Shown here: positions 8,402 through 16,688 of the stretch, piece by piece
How the letters are laid out: every line of letters begins with the position of its first letter
Numbering within the stretch: position 1 is the first letter of the stretch
NCBI GenBank assembly: GCA_033182465.1
Contig: CP137322.1
Span: 1 to 64,000 of the forward strand
DNA length: 64,000 nt
Direction of reading: 5' to 3'
Source: Sanghuangporus weigelae
Lineage: Eukaryota; Basidiomycota; Agaricomycetes; Hymenochaetales; Hymenochaetaceae
The notes under the pieces: generated by a model
Told to the model about the DNA's origin: nothing
Database searches by the model: none
The model's input: only the letters and a program-made list of their open reading frames with translations
Made by a program: the position numbers and the translations under genes

Positions 8402-9400
8402 TTACAAATCTTCGGATTCTTCAGCCTCAGGTGTAGTCTGGGCCGAGTTCGCTGGGGTATATAGTTCCCTGCTTTCACCTTCTTCACTTGACTCTGTATC
8501 GTCGGAGTGTATGTACATGTCCTCCTGTTCCGACATAGTAAGCATCTCGTCCGGCTGGTAGAGTTCGTTCGGGTACTGGTAGACTGAGATCATCAGATCT
8601 TCCAGCAAGGGGTGTCGTGTAGCCTGTAGTTTTTCTCTGGCTTCTTCCTCTCGGTTGTTGAGTTCCATAAGGTAATGAGGGTCGTAGTTAACCTCTTTGC
8701 CTTCGACTACGTGGTGCTCGATGTTGTCGAGTGGTACCTCGTCCGTAGTAGAGTTCCTCGCTTCAATAACCGTTCGGTATCTCGTTCCTTCGTAATACTT
8801 CGTCATGTTGAGTACCGTCATGAACTGCATGGTGTGGGATGCATAGAAGCCCGTCTGGTCGGCTATGTATATAATGTACTTCATCGCATCGATGCTCATC
8901 GGATGATAGTGACTCCATCGCATCATTCGGTTAAGAATTGCGGTAGTCATGTCTCGTCGGTAGGCGCAAATTTGGATTGCCGAATGATAGATACCCATGA
9001 TGTTCTTGTATGTCGTTTCGTGCCTAAAGTCGATCTTGCCTCGGTGTAATGCTTGTGTTTCGAGTTCGATCGCGTAGGTTAGAAATGCATCATCATTGAG
9101 TCGGCGTAATGCTGCGTCTCGAGGGTTACTGAGTTTGAATAACCACTCGTCTGAGTGATTCGCCATCATAAGGTGGGGTATTTCGTCTCGGTTGTGGTGG
9201 ACTGCGTTCCACTTGTCGAATAGATCATCGAAGTACTTCCCTGGGCATAGGGGTACAATCTCATCTTCGTAGTTCTCTTCGTTGAATCGGTTGCACAGCT
9301 GTGGCCATTGATAACGTTCGGTCGGTGGCCTGAGTGTAAATGTCCATTCTGGTGCATCTTCTGGTTGACAGAATGCATGTAGCTCGTCGAAGATAGGCAT
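8402..9400 (-). CDS. Post-pol accessory ORF of Gypsy-1, 332 aa
   Basis: Lies 253 nt downstream of pol on the same strand, where envelope-like or other third genes sit in some Ty3/Gypsy elements. No signal peptide or membrane helix is visible, so an envelope role is not supported. The first 260 residues look globular and Trp/Tyr/His-rich; the last 60 are acidic and Ser/Glu-rich (SDDTESSEEGESRELY). The copy-2 homologue (57038-58036) differs in about nine bases, of which only two change the protein (one D/N, one S/F near the C-terminus). Start is ATG 9400; the frame is open about 30 codons further without another ATG. Family not recognised. Confidence 0.65.
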   Translation of the reverse strand: MPIFDELHAFCQPEDAPEWTFTLRPPTERYQWPQLCNRFNEENYEDEIVPLCPGKYFDDLFDKWNAVHHNRDEIPHLMMANHSDEWLFKLSNPRDAALRRLNDDAFLTYAIELETQALHRGKIDFRHETTYKNIMGIYHSAIQICAYRRDMTTAILNRMMRWSHYHPMSIDAMKYIIYIADQTGFYASHTMQFMTVLNMTKYYEGTRYRTVIEARNSTTDEVPLDNIEHHVVEGKEVNYDPHYLMELNNREEEAREKLQATRHPLLEDLMISVYQYPNELYQPDEMLTMSEQEDMYIHSDDTESSEEGESRELYTPANSAQTTPEAEESEDL

Positions 9401-9653
9401 AGCTGAGTAGTGGTTCGTCTGCAGTGAAGTAGAGCTGTTGAGATTCGAGTTGTTGTTCCTTAGCTCGAAGTTCTCCGTGTTTTATACCATCTTGTTGGTA
9501 TGTCGGCGATGTCTTGCCTAATTCTTCTATCTCTGCTCTCGCTTTGGTGTGCCACATTGATGTCATCGCTTGGTAAGGTCATTGGGGACCTTACTCATCG
9601 TCTCTATTGTGGATCCATAAGCGGCTCCATCGGGTGGAGTGCATGTGATGCAA

Positions 9654-12600
9654 CTATTGCCTCATTCGTTTTCGTGCGGCGATCCATTGGTTAAGGTTCG
9701 GTGGCTGGATTGCCTGAGGATACTTTTTATGGAATGCTTCGATCATTTGATAGGAGTTCTTGAGGTTGTCAAGTGGCTCCCATGTTCGCTCCTGGTATCC
9801 TTTCCATTGGATAAGGTATTGGACCTTGCTCCGATGACGTCTTGTGTTATGAATTGTCTCCACTTCGTACTCTGCTTCTCCCTCCACTTCAATAGGTGGT
9901 GGTTCATCCAAAGTGGGTCTTCCAGGGTATTCCTTTCGTTTGTAAGGCCTGAGAAGACTCGCATGAAACACTGGGTGGATCGGAAGGGTTTCGGGTAAGC
10001 GTAATCTGAATGACACTTGTCCGACTGCCTTCTCGACTTTATAAGGCCCTGCCCATTTCATTGCAAGTTTCTTCGTTGGTTCCAATCGACTGAGATTCCT
10101 CATGTCTAGTAACACTTCGTCTCCTGGCTTGTACTCTGGCAGTTTGCCTCGATGCAGGTCTGCATAAAGCTTCATTGCCTCATTCGCTTGCCTAATCGAA
10201 TTATAGGCTTCTTGCTGTACTTGTCGAAGCTCCTCTAGGTGATTTATTGCTTCTGGGACGTTTGAATCACCGGTCTCCGCAACGTCCAGGTGAGGATGCC
10301 ATCCATACAGTGTATAGAATGGTGACTGATGTGTAGTACTGTGCTTCCTGTTGTTGTAGGCGAATTCTGCTATATCGATGTACTCTGCCCAATCTGTTTG
10401 TCGGTAGGACACATAGCAGCGTAAGTACTGTTCAAGCTCTTGATTTAGTCGCTCGGTTTGACCATCGGTTTGTGGATGATACGCTGTACTAGTTTTCCAA
10501 TCGACATCGATGAGTCTGCAGAACTCCTTGAGGAATTGCGCGGTGAAGTTGCTACCTCGGTCGGAGATTACTCGTTTAGGGGCCCCGTAGTATTTGAAGA
10601 CATGTTGGCGGAACAAACGTGCCAACTGCTTAGCATTGGGTATTCCTTGGCAAGGAATGAACTTCCCCATTTTAGTGAGTTTGTCCACTATAACGAGTAT
10701 CGCACTGTAGCCTTCATTGCTAACTGGTAAGTCGGTAATCAGGTCACAGGTTATGGTTTCCCATGGTTGATGTGGTGCCTCCAACGGTTGGAGCGGCGGA
10801 TTTCGAAACTGTCGAATCGGTTTTGCACGCTGACATATGTCGCAGGTTGCGGTATATGCTCGGATCATTTCTTCCATCTTCGGCCAATAGTATGATCGCT
10901 TTACAAGCTCTATGGTCTTTTCTGCTCCTGGGTGGCCTGCAAGTTTGTGATCATGGCGCCTTCGGATTAGCAACGCTCGTAGGTTGGCGGACGGCGGGAT
11001 ATATAATGCATTGGTTACGTAGTGCAAGCCGTTCCTGTAACTGTAGCCGTTGCTCTGCTTGATCGCCTGAATTTCCTTCTTAGCCTCCTCGGTATTGTAG
11101 TTCCTCTTGATCGTTCGGATAATAGGATCAGAGATAGTGACCATTTCAGTTTCTAGCTTGTATAGACCGTTGATCTCTGTGCGTCGCAATGTTTGTTGCT
11201 TGATCGTATCAGGAGGTAATAAGGTAACTCCTAAGTTGTCCTTGTCCTCTGGCATATAGTCGGATCGTCGTGATAGCTCGTCAGCTTGGTTCTTCTTGCC
11301 TGGCCAATGGAGAATCTTGAAGTTATATCGTGATAACTCTAGTGCCCATCTCGCTTGACGTCTCGATAGATTCTGAGCTGTCATGAAGTATCGGAGATTT
11401 GCATGATCGCTTCGGATTGTTACTGGTTCTTTGGTTCCCTCCAATAGGTGTCTCCAATGCTTGAGTGCTTCCATGATTGCTAGCATCTCTTTGTCATGCG
11501 TCGGATAGTTTCGTTGGGTGTTCGTTAGAGTTTTCGACATGAAACCCAAAGGTCTCAGTTCTCCTTGGTTGTCTTCTTGTTGTAAGACTGCACCAATCGC
11601 TACATCGGATGCATCGGTTTCCAATGTATATGATTTGTCTGGCTTTGGCATTGCCAATGCGACTTCCATTTCGAATGCCTTCTTGATACTTTCGAATGCC
11701 TTGTCTTGTGCCTCTGCCCATATGAACTTGCGATCCTTTTTGATAAGGTCGCCAATGGGTGCGAATGTATCGGCATAGTTCCTGATGAATCTTCGGTAGA
11801 AGTTACAAAATCCTTGGAACTTTCGAACTTGTCGTTTCGTCTTTGGCACTGGCCATTCGTGAATAGCTTTGAGCTTATAAGGATCCATCTGGATGCCTTT
11901 CGTTCCTACTACAAATCCCAAGTAGTCGAGCTGGGTTTGGAGGAAGTGACATTTCTCAATTTTGAGGTAAATGTCGAGCTCTCGGCATTTCTGTAGAATT
12001 GCTCTGAGGAGTTTCCAATGTTCCTCTTCAGTTTGTGCTTGACCAATAAGGTCGTCCAAATAGTTGAGTGCTTCTTCTGTCCTGAGCCAATATTCGAAGT
12101 TGTCATTCATGAATCGTTGGAATACTGCAGGTGAGTTCTTCATTCCAAACATCATGACCTTTGGCTTGTAGACTGCATTGCCAACTCGGAATGCTGCCTT
12201 CCACTCGTCTCCTTCTCGGATTCGCAGGTTATTGTAACCTGATCGCATGTCGAGTGTAAAGAAGAATTTTCCTTTCTCCAGTTTCTCTGGGAGAACACTC
12301 ATGATCGGTATCGGGTATGGGTCTGATACTGTCGTGTCGTTGATGTCTCGGTAATCGGTTACTGCTCGTGCTCCTCCGTCTTTCTTTCCTACAAAGAAGA
12401 CTGGTGCTGCTACCGGACATGGTTCATGTGGTTGAACCTTTTCAATCCATCCTTTGTCAAGTAACTCTTTGACATAAGCATCGAGTGCTGCCTGCTCTTC
12501 TCGTGTGAGCTTGATAATAGGCCTCGGTTTCGGTAATGGTACTCCTTCTTTGAGGTTAATTGCCATATCCCATTTCGTATGCTTGGGTAACCTTCTTGAC

Positions 12601-14132
12601 TTGTCAGGGTCAAAGACGTCTGCGTAGTCTTCTATTTCCTTTGGTAGGAGTTTTCGCCAATCTCGTTTCTGTGTTCCTAGTAATCCTTCTGCAGCTGCCT
12701 TTTGTTGAGAATACTGCTGGGATACTGAACTCGCTTTGTTCAGAGGCTGTGAGACTTGGTTCTGCTGCCTTGGTGACCAATTTCGATTGATGTCTAGCTC
12801 TAGCTTTGCAGCGAGCTCTTCCTTTCTGGTAAGGGTAGCTGGTTGGTTGGTCATCCTAAGACTTTCAATGTCTTCTGGCTCTATATCGCGCATAGGAGTG
12901 TCTTCTGTTGTCTCCTGCTCGTCTTGCATCTCGATATCGCTTTCGTTGTCTGCCCATCTTGTACGCTTCGGTGTGGGACTAGCTCCTCGCATTAACGATG
13001 CCGTTCTCGGTCGTATAATGCCTGCCACTGGCTTCTCTGGATACCGTGTCTTTCGTGGTCGTATCCTATACTTCATGCCCGGGTTTTCTTCTGGTGATGG
13101 CCAGAGTTCTTCATCTTCCGGCATGTTTTGCCTCAGTGGATGTATCTTCTGTGGTGGTTGTTTCTTCCAACGTTTCGGAGAGTCGTTTATTTCCTCCTGT
13201 TCGTCTAGGCTATGCTTGCCTGTTATCTCTTCTGTTTCGCCTTCGGATGTCTGGTACAGTTGCCGTGCTGGGATCATCCGTCTCGGTATGTGCCTTGGTC
13301 GTCGTTGCACTATACTCGTTCCTTGTGGTGCCTGTTTCTTCCATCGCTTGGGAGTGTAGTTTATTTCCTCCTCATCTCGATGATGCTTGTTTGCCGTTTC
13401 CTGTTGTGGCTGTTTCGTTGCAGAGTCTGGTATATTTTCCGTGCTCGGACTCTTCACTTCTGGCGTCTGTTTTGCCTGTTCCAGTCTTGGTGTTGCTGGT
13501 CTGGTTTCCGGCTTCGCTTGTGGCTTCGTTTCGTGAGAGTGTCCGTTGTTGTCTCTCCTTGGCGCTAATATTATTCCTGGTGCTCCAGAGTGTCGATAGT
13601 TGTCTCTGTCCTGAGCCTGTTGCTTCGTGTTATGCCTAGGTCTTGTCTTGTCAGGTTTGCCTTTCGTTTGCCGTTTCCGTTTGCGCTTCCTGTGCCTTCG
13701 CTTCTTGGTAGCTCGTATGACGTTGAGCTCGAATGGTATCGAATTACCATTCCGATTCCATACTTGATTCTTCCAATCAATTTCGGGATTGACTTTGGCC
13801 AAATAGTCAATTCCTAGGATCACTTGATCCTGTCCTGTGGTTGCTACTGCCAACGTTTGTGGCTGCGGTTTAGGTCCATCAAAAATTAATGTGTAGACCT
13901 CGTGCGTGATTGCTCCTCCTTGGTTGGGACTTCCATCCGCATTATTCAAAGGTCGAGGGTGATCAAGCCTCTTTTTGAATAGGCTGTAGTGTCGTACCAA
14001 GTTGGGGTGTATCGTGCTGCATGTAGCTCCGGAATCGATTAACGCTTTGACTGCTAGGGTCTTTGTTCCAACCTTCACTCGAATAGGTAATCGGGGATGC
14101 AATGCTTGTATTGGCAATCGCTTATTGTACAT
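9654..14132 (-). CDS. Gypsy-1 Pol: protease, RT, RNase H, integrase, chromodomain
   Basis: 1492 codons from the first ATG; the frame is open back to 14249, overlapping the end of gag in the -1 frame. An aspartic protease motif LIDSGATCS has its DSG at residues 33-35. Residues 140-480 are a long basic, low-complexity linker containing two related SPKRWKKQ / TPKRWKKQ repeats. RT carries YLDD at 691-694. RNase H (TLETDASDVAIG) follows. Integrase has the H-H-C-C zinc region about 1080-1110, then the DDE core (HPQTDGQTERLNQEL), a GPY/F-like WAGPYKV, and a C-terminal chromodomain about 1405-1460 (YLIQWKGYQERTWEP). This is the chromovirus order. All catalytic motifs are intact. Confidence 0.95.
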   Translation of the reverse strand: MYNKRLPIQALHPRLPIRVKVGTKTLAVKALIDSGATCSTIHPNLVRHYSLFKKRLDHPRPLNNADGSPNQGGAITHEVYTLIFDGPKPQPQTLAVATTGQDQVILGIDYLAKVNPEIDWKNQVWNRNGNSIPFELNVIRATKKRRHRKRKRKRQTKGKPDKTRPRHNTKQQAQDRDNYRHSGAPGIILAPRRDNNGHSHETKPQAKPETRPATPRLEQAKQTPEVKSPSTENIPDSATKQPQQETANKHHRDEEEINYTPKRWKKQAPQGTSIVQRRPRHIPRRMIPARQLYQTSEGETEEITGKHSLDEQEEINDSPKRWKKQPPQKIHPLRQNMPEDEELWPSPEENPGMKYRIRPRKTRYPEKPVAGIIRPRTASLMRGASPTPKRTRWADNESDIEMQDEQETTEDTPMRDIEPEDIESLRMTNQPATLTRKEELAAKLELDINRNWSPRQQNQVSQPLNKASSVSQQYSQQKAAAEGLLGTQKRDWRKLLPKEIEDYADVFDPDKSRRLPKHTKWDMAINLKEGVPLPKPRPIIKLTREEQAALDAYVKELLDKGWIEKVQPHEPCPVAAPVFFVGKKDGGARAVTDYRDINDTTVSDPYPIPIMSVLPEKLEKGKFFFTLDMRSGYNNLRIREGDEWKAAFRVGNAVYKPKVMMFGMKNSPAVFQRFMNDNFEYWLRTEEALNYLDDLIGQAQTEEEHWKLLRAILQKCRELDIYLKIEKCHFLQTQLDYLGFVVGTKGIQMDPYKLKAIHEWPVPKTKRQVRKFQGFCNFYRRFIRNYADTFAPIGDLIKKDRKFIWAEAQDKAFESIKKAFEMEVALAMPKPDKSYTLETDASDVAIGAVLQQEDNQGELRPLGFMSKTLTNTQRNYPTHDKEMLAIMEALKHWRHLLEGTKEPVTIRSDHANLRYFMTAQNLSRRQARWALELSRYNFKILHWPGKKNQADELSRRSDYMPEDKDNLGVTLLPPDTIKQQTLRRTEINGLYKLETEMVTISDPIIRTIKRNYNTEEAKKEIQAIKQSNGYSYRNGLHYVTNALYIPPSANLRALLIRRRHDHKLAGHPGAEKTIELVKRSYYWPKMEEMIRAYTATCDICQRAKPIRQFRNPPLQPLEAPHQPWETITCDLITDLPVSNEGYSAILVIVDKLTKMGKFIPCQGIPNAKQLARLFRQHVFKYYGAPKRVISDRGSNFTAQFLKEFCRLIDVDWKTSTAYHPQTDGQTERLNQELEQYLRCYVSYRQTDWAEYIDIAEFAYNNRKHSTTHQSPFYTLYGWHPHLDVAETGDSNVPEAINHLEELRQVQQEAYNSIRQANEAMKLYADLHRGKLPEYKPGDEVLLDMRNLSRLEPTKKLAMKWAGPYKVEKAVGQVSFRLRLPETLPIHPVFHASLLRPYKRKEYPGRPTLDEPPPIEVEGEAEYEVETIHNTRRHRSKVQYLIQWKGYQERTWEPLDNLKNSYQMIEAFHKKYPQAIQPPNLNQWIAARKRMRQ

Positions 14133-14236
14133 CGCTTCACTGGGGTTGAACCCAGGAGGTTTGAAACACTGGTTGTTGAAACCTTTCTCGTCACCCTTGT
14201 TACACTCACATCGCGCAGTCTCGTTCGATGGAGGTC

Positions 14237-15325
14237 TTAATCTTTTCCCTGTTGCTCTTTACTTGCTAGGGATTTGCGAATGTTGTTTCGGTATTCTTCG
14301 TCATGCTTGCAAGTCCATCCTGCTGATTCGTCGCCTTTAGCCCATGCTACATGGTCGTAGTGGACTGGCCTTCGGCAGTGTGGATCGGGACATGTTTCCT
14401 TGAAATCGATTGTTCGTGTTGTCATCGTCCTCCGTTTTACACCATTAGTCTTCTTCGGCCGCTTAGAGGAAGAACCCTTTTGCTTCCTTGGTGCCTTGCA
14501 ATCCTTTGCATAATGTCCTGACTTTTCACAGTTGTAGCATTTGCCTCCCTTCTTCGGCAAGCCTCGGAGTGCATCTACATCCATGGCGTCTGGATCTCGT
14601 TTCGTTGTTTGTACTGGTGGTCGGAAAGATGACTGTCCGTTCGATTTGAATCTCGGGGTGTATGTTTGACTACCCATGAGCCTTTGCCTGGCATCAGAGT
14701 TTGCTAGGTTGCTTGTCCATTCCATCCATGCATCGAGGTCGTTCTTCTCGAAAGCGTCGGGTTGTACAGATTCGACTCGTCGTTTGACCCACATGTCTAG
14801 TCCTTTGACATAGATGTACTTGAGCATCTGCTTATCCATCGTGTCTGGTGCTCGTGCTTTGAGTCGTCGGAATTCGTCGTTGTACGCCCTAATGCTTGCT
14901 CCTTTCTGCTGGATGCATAGTAGTTGGAATAGGGCTTCCTGTTCTCCAATGATCGGATGTCCTGCTCGGATCCTCATCCAGTTCAGCATGTCCTTGAGTG
15001 ATGCGAACATTCCATTTGTTGCAGCGATAATCGCAGGTACCGGTTTCAGTTTCCCATTGGCATCGAATGATGTTAGGGTATTCTTCTCTGCAAACCAATC
15101 GTAGCTATCGCCTTCGAGTGCTGCGAATAGGCTCTTTGCTATCTCCTCCTCATCCTTGACTCCATGCTGTGCCAGCTTTGAGATACATCGACTAATCCAC
15201 AGATCAATGTCTTCGCTTCGCTTGCCATAGTACTTCGGAAGCTTGATGCTGTGTTTAGAGAGTTGTGTCTGAAGAGTCTGTAGTTGCTGCTCCAGTGCTT
15301 GCACCTTCTGGTCGGTTGTCGACAT
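14237..15325 (-). CDS. Gypsy-1 Gag, 362 aa
   Basis: Starts with a heptad-like QALEQQLQTLQTQL segment, followed by a retrotransposon capsid region (LPKYYGKRSEDIDLWI ... YDWFAEK). A CCHC zinc knuckle lies at residues 263-276 (C-x2-C-x4-H-x4-C), followed by a basic tail and a second Cys/His cluster (CPDPHCRRPVHYDH). Its ATG overlaps the end of the upstream 344-codon ORF by 71 nt in a different frame. Gag forms the particle shell and packages element RNA. The stop codon is next to the frameshift heptamer. Confidence 0.92.
   Translation of the reverse strand: MSTTDQKVQALEQQLQTLQTQLSKHSIKLPKYYGKRSEDIDLWISRCISKLAQHGVKDEEEIAKSLFAALEGDSYDWFAEKNTLTSFDANGKLKPVPAIIAATNGMFASLKDMLNWMRIRAGHPIIGEQEALFQLLCIQQKGASIRAYNDEFRRLKARAPDTMDKQMLKYIYVKGLDMWVKRRVESVQPDAFEKNDLDAWMEWTSNLANSDARQRLMGSQTYTPRFKSNGQSSFRPPVQTTKRDPDAMDVDALRGLPKKGGKCYNCEKSGHYAKDCKAPRKQKGSSSKRPKKTNGVKRRTMTTRTIDFKETCPDPHCRRPVHYDHVAWAKGDESAGWTCKHDEEYRNNIRKSLASKEQQGKD
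14243..14249 (-). promoter_or_regulatory. Probable -1 ribosomal frameshift site, gag/pol
   Basis: In the gag frame the last codons read CAG GGA AAA GAT TAA. G GGA AAA fits the X XXY YYZ slippery heptamer. Slipping back one base enters a frame that stays open for 39 codons into the pol ATG at 14132. Identical at 62883-62889 in copy 2. The downstream stimulatory structure was not modelled. Confidence 0.65.
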
Positions 15326-16289
15326 GATCGTATGTGCTTATGGGCACTGCTGGTGGTGAATAGGATGGTGGTGGTGGATTCTCTGGCGCTTGGGTTGCTA
15401 CTGAACCACTTGCTGGTACTGCAGGTACTGTTGGTACTTGGATGATAACCGTTCGAGGTGGGGTTCTGAGTAAGAATGGCCTTCGTGATGCTTCTTCGTC
15501 TGAGGACACTGATTCGTCAGAACTCTGTTCCTGTTGGGCTCTCTCTCTTGGTAGAAAGTATTCCCAGCGTTGTGCTGCCTGAGCTACTTCTCGAATTCGT
15601 TGAGCGTGTTCGAGTATGTTCCTCGAGGTAGTTTCGGTTGTCTGTACCGATGTGAGTATAGCTGCGTAGGTGCGTTGACTCGACTCGATTGTTTGTCCTA
15701 GTTGGAGTAGGGCTTCTCGCAGGTTATGGATGTCTTGAACAATCCTTGGTTGATCTAGAGCTGTCCTGTTAAGCTCTCCGATTCTCGTCTCGATTGTCTG
15801 TAGTTGTTGTTCCTGAGCAGTAATCCTGTTTCGGATAGCGTTGAGCTCTCGGTCAAGTACTCCGTTTCCGTCTATGACCCGTTGATTGAGTGCTCCTGCT
15901 GCTCGATCCAATTCCAGAGTATATCTCTCTAGAGCTGCTACTTGTGCTCCAATTCTTCGAGTAGTTGTTTCGAGTGCTTCGAATCGATCTCCTACTGCTG
16001 TCGCGTATGCTCCAGTTGGTAGACTGTTTGACTGCCCCGTGTTTGCAGTTCGTTCTTCCAGTCTTTCAACCCTTTCTTGTAGCCTTCTGATCACTGGTGG
16101 ATACAATATGCTGTGGTTCGTTGTCGCGTATAGTATGTCGTGATCGCTTTCCAGACTACGTAGCCTGTTGGTGATATGTTGAACTCGTTCGTCGAGGGAT
16201 CTAGGTGTGAACCTCGTTTGATTATCGTTCGCCCGTTCGTTCGTTCGATGACCGTTACTTCTGTTGTTGGCGTTTCCTGATCGGTTCAT
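15255..16289 (-). CDS. Gypsy-1 upstream coiled-coil ORF, 344 aa
   Basis: Lies between the LTR and gag on the coding strand. Residues 30-230 are rich in heptad-like Leu/Ile spacing (LERYTLELDRAAGALNQR and similar), so a long coiled coil is likely; the N-terminus is Asn/Arg-rich and the C-terminus is acidic then Pro-rich. PPPPSYSPP near residue 308 contains PPSY, the PPxY type of late-domain motif that recruits WW-domain ubiquitin ligases in retroviruses; here the role is inferred only. The start ATG overlaps the stop of the preceding ORF in ATGA (16289-16286). The 3' end overlaps gag by 71 nt. The equivalent in copy 2 lies beyond the window. Confidence 0.65.
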   Translation of the reverse strand: MNRSGNANNRSNGHRTNERANDNQTRFTPRSLDERVQHITNRLRSLESDHDILYATTNHSILYPPVIRRLQERVERLEERTANTGQSNSLPTGAYATAVGDRFEALETTTRRIGAQVAALERYTLELDRAAGALNQRVIDGNGVLDRELNAIRNRITAQEQQLQTIETRIGELNRTALDQPRIVQDIHNLREALLQLGQTIESSQRTYAAILTSVQTTETTSRNILEHAQRIREVAQAAQRWEYFLPRERAQQEQSSDESVSSDEEASRRPFLLRTPPRTVIIQVPTVPAVPASGSVATQAPENPPPPSYSPPAVPISTYDHVDNRPEGASTGAATTDSSDTTL

Positions 16290-16627
16290 GAACTTCGTTT
16301 CTCGCCTGATGCTTCAGGGTTATTGTTCCTTGGTGCTGTTAACCAAGTAGTTCCTTTCTCGTCGAATGTAGCAATAGTGGAAGGGACTGCTGCTACTTTC
16401 GTGGTTGTTGTTTGTGTGCTCCCAACTGCAGGGCTACCAGATGCCTTTGCTATTAGGTACACTTCGTCGTTGTAGGGGTTATGATAGTAGATGTGTGATT
16501 TAAGTGAATCGGGTTTGTCGTTCTCCAGGATGTGCACTTGTCCTGAGGATTCGATATGGGTACTAGTCTCGAAACTAGTGACGTCGATAGGGGCTTGAGG
16601 TCGACGGTCCTCGCCTCGATAAAACAC
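16286..16627 (-). CDS. Gypsy-1 first ORF after the 5' LTR, 113 aa
   Basis: First ORF after the 5' LTR, starting 62 nt from the LTR edge. No domain is recognised; it is polar with a Thr-rich middle and contains SHIYYHNPYNDEVYLIAKAS. Its TGA overlaps the ATG of the 344-codon ORF (ATGA), an arrangement known to support termination-coupled reinitiation in several RNA and retroelement systems. It could also be the first exon or frame of a larger Gag precursor. Confidence 0.5.
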   Translation of the reverse strand: MFYRGEDRRPQAPIDVTSFETSTHIESSGQVHILENDKPDSLKSHIYYHNPYNDEVYLIAKASGSPAVGSTQTTTTKVAAVPSTIATFDEKGTTWLTAPRNNNPEASGEKRSS

Positions 16628-16667
16628 TAGCCAAGAACCTTGCCCGTGAGAGGTGGTGGTAAAACTA

Positions 16668-16688
16668 GCGAGTGATCTTTCGATCCAA
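16668..16688 (-). other. Putative Gypsy-1 primer-binding site
   Basis: Immediately inside the 5' LTR the coding strand reads TTGGATCGAAAGATCACTC. A PBS normally begins TGG, pairing with the tRNA CCA end, and here TGG is one base in. I could not assign the tRNA. GATCGAAAGATC could also fold on itself, so a different priming mode is possible. Confidence 0.45.

Noticed and set aside
12736-13639. Long plus-strand frames opposite pol (also in copy 2)
   Set aside because: They are reverse-frame shadows of the low-complexity Pol linker, rich in Ser/Val/Cys, without start context or domains.
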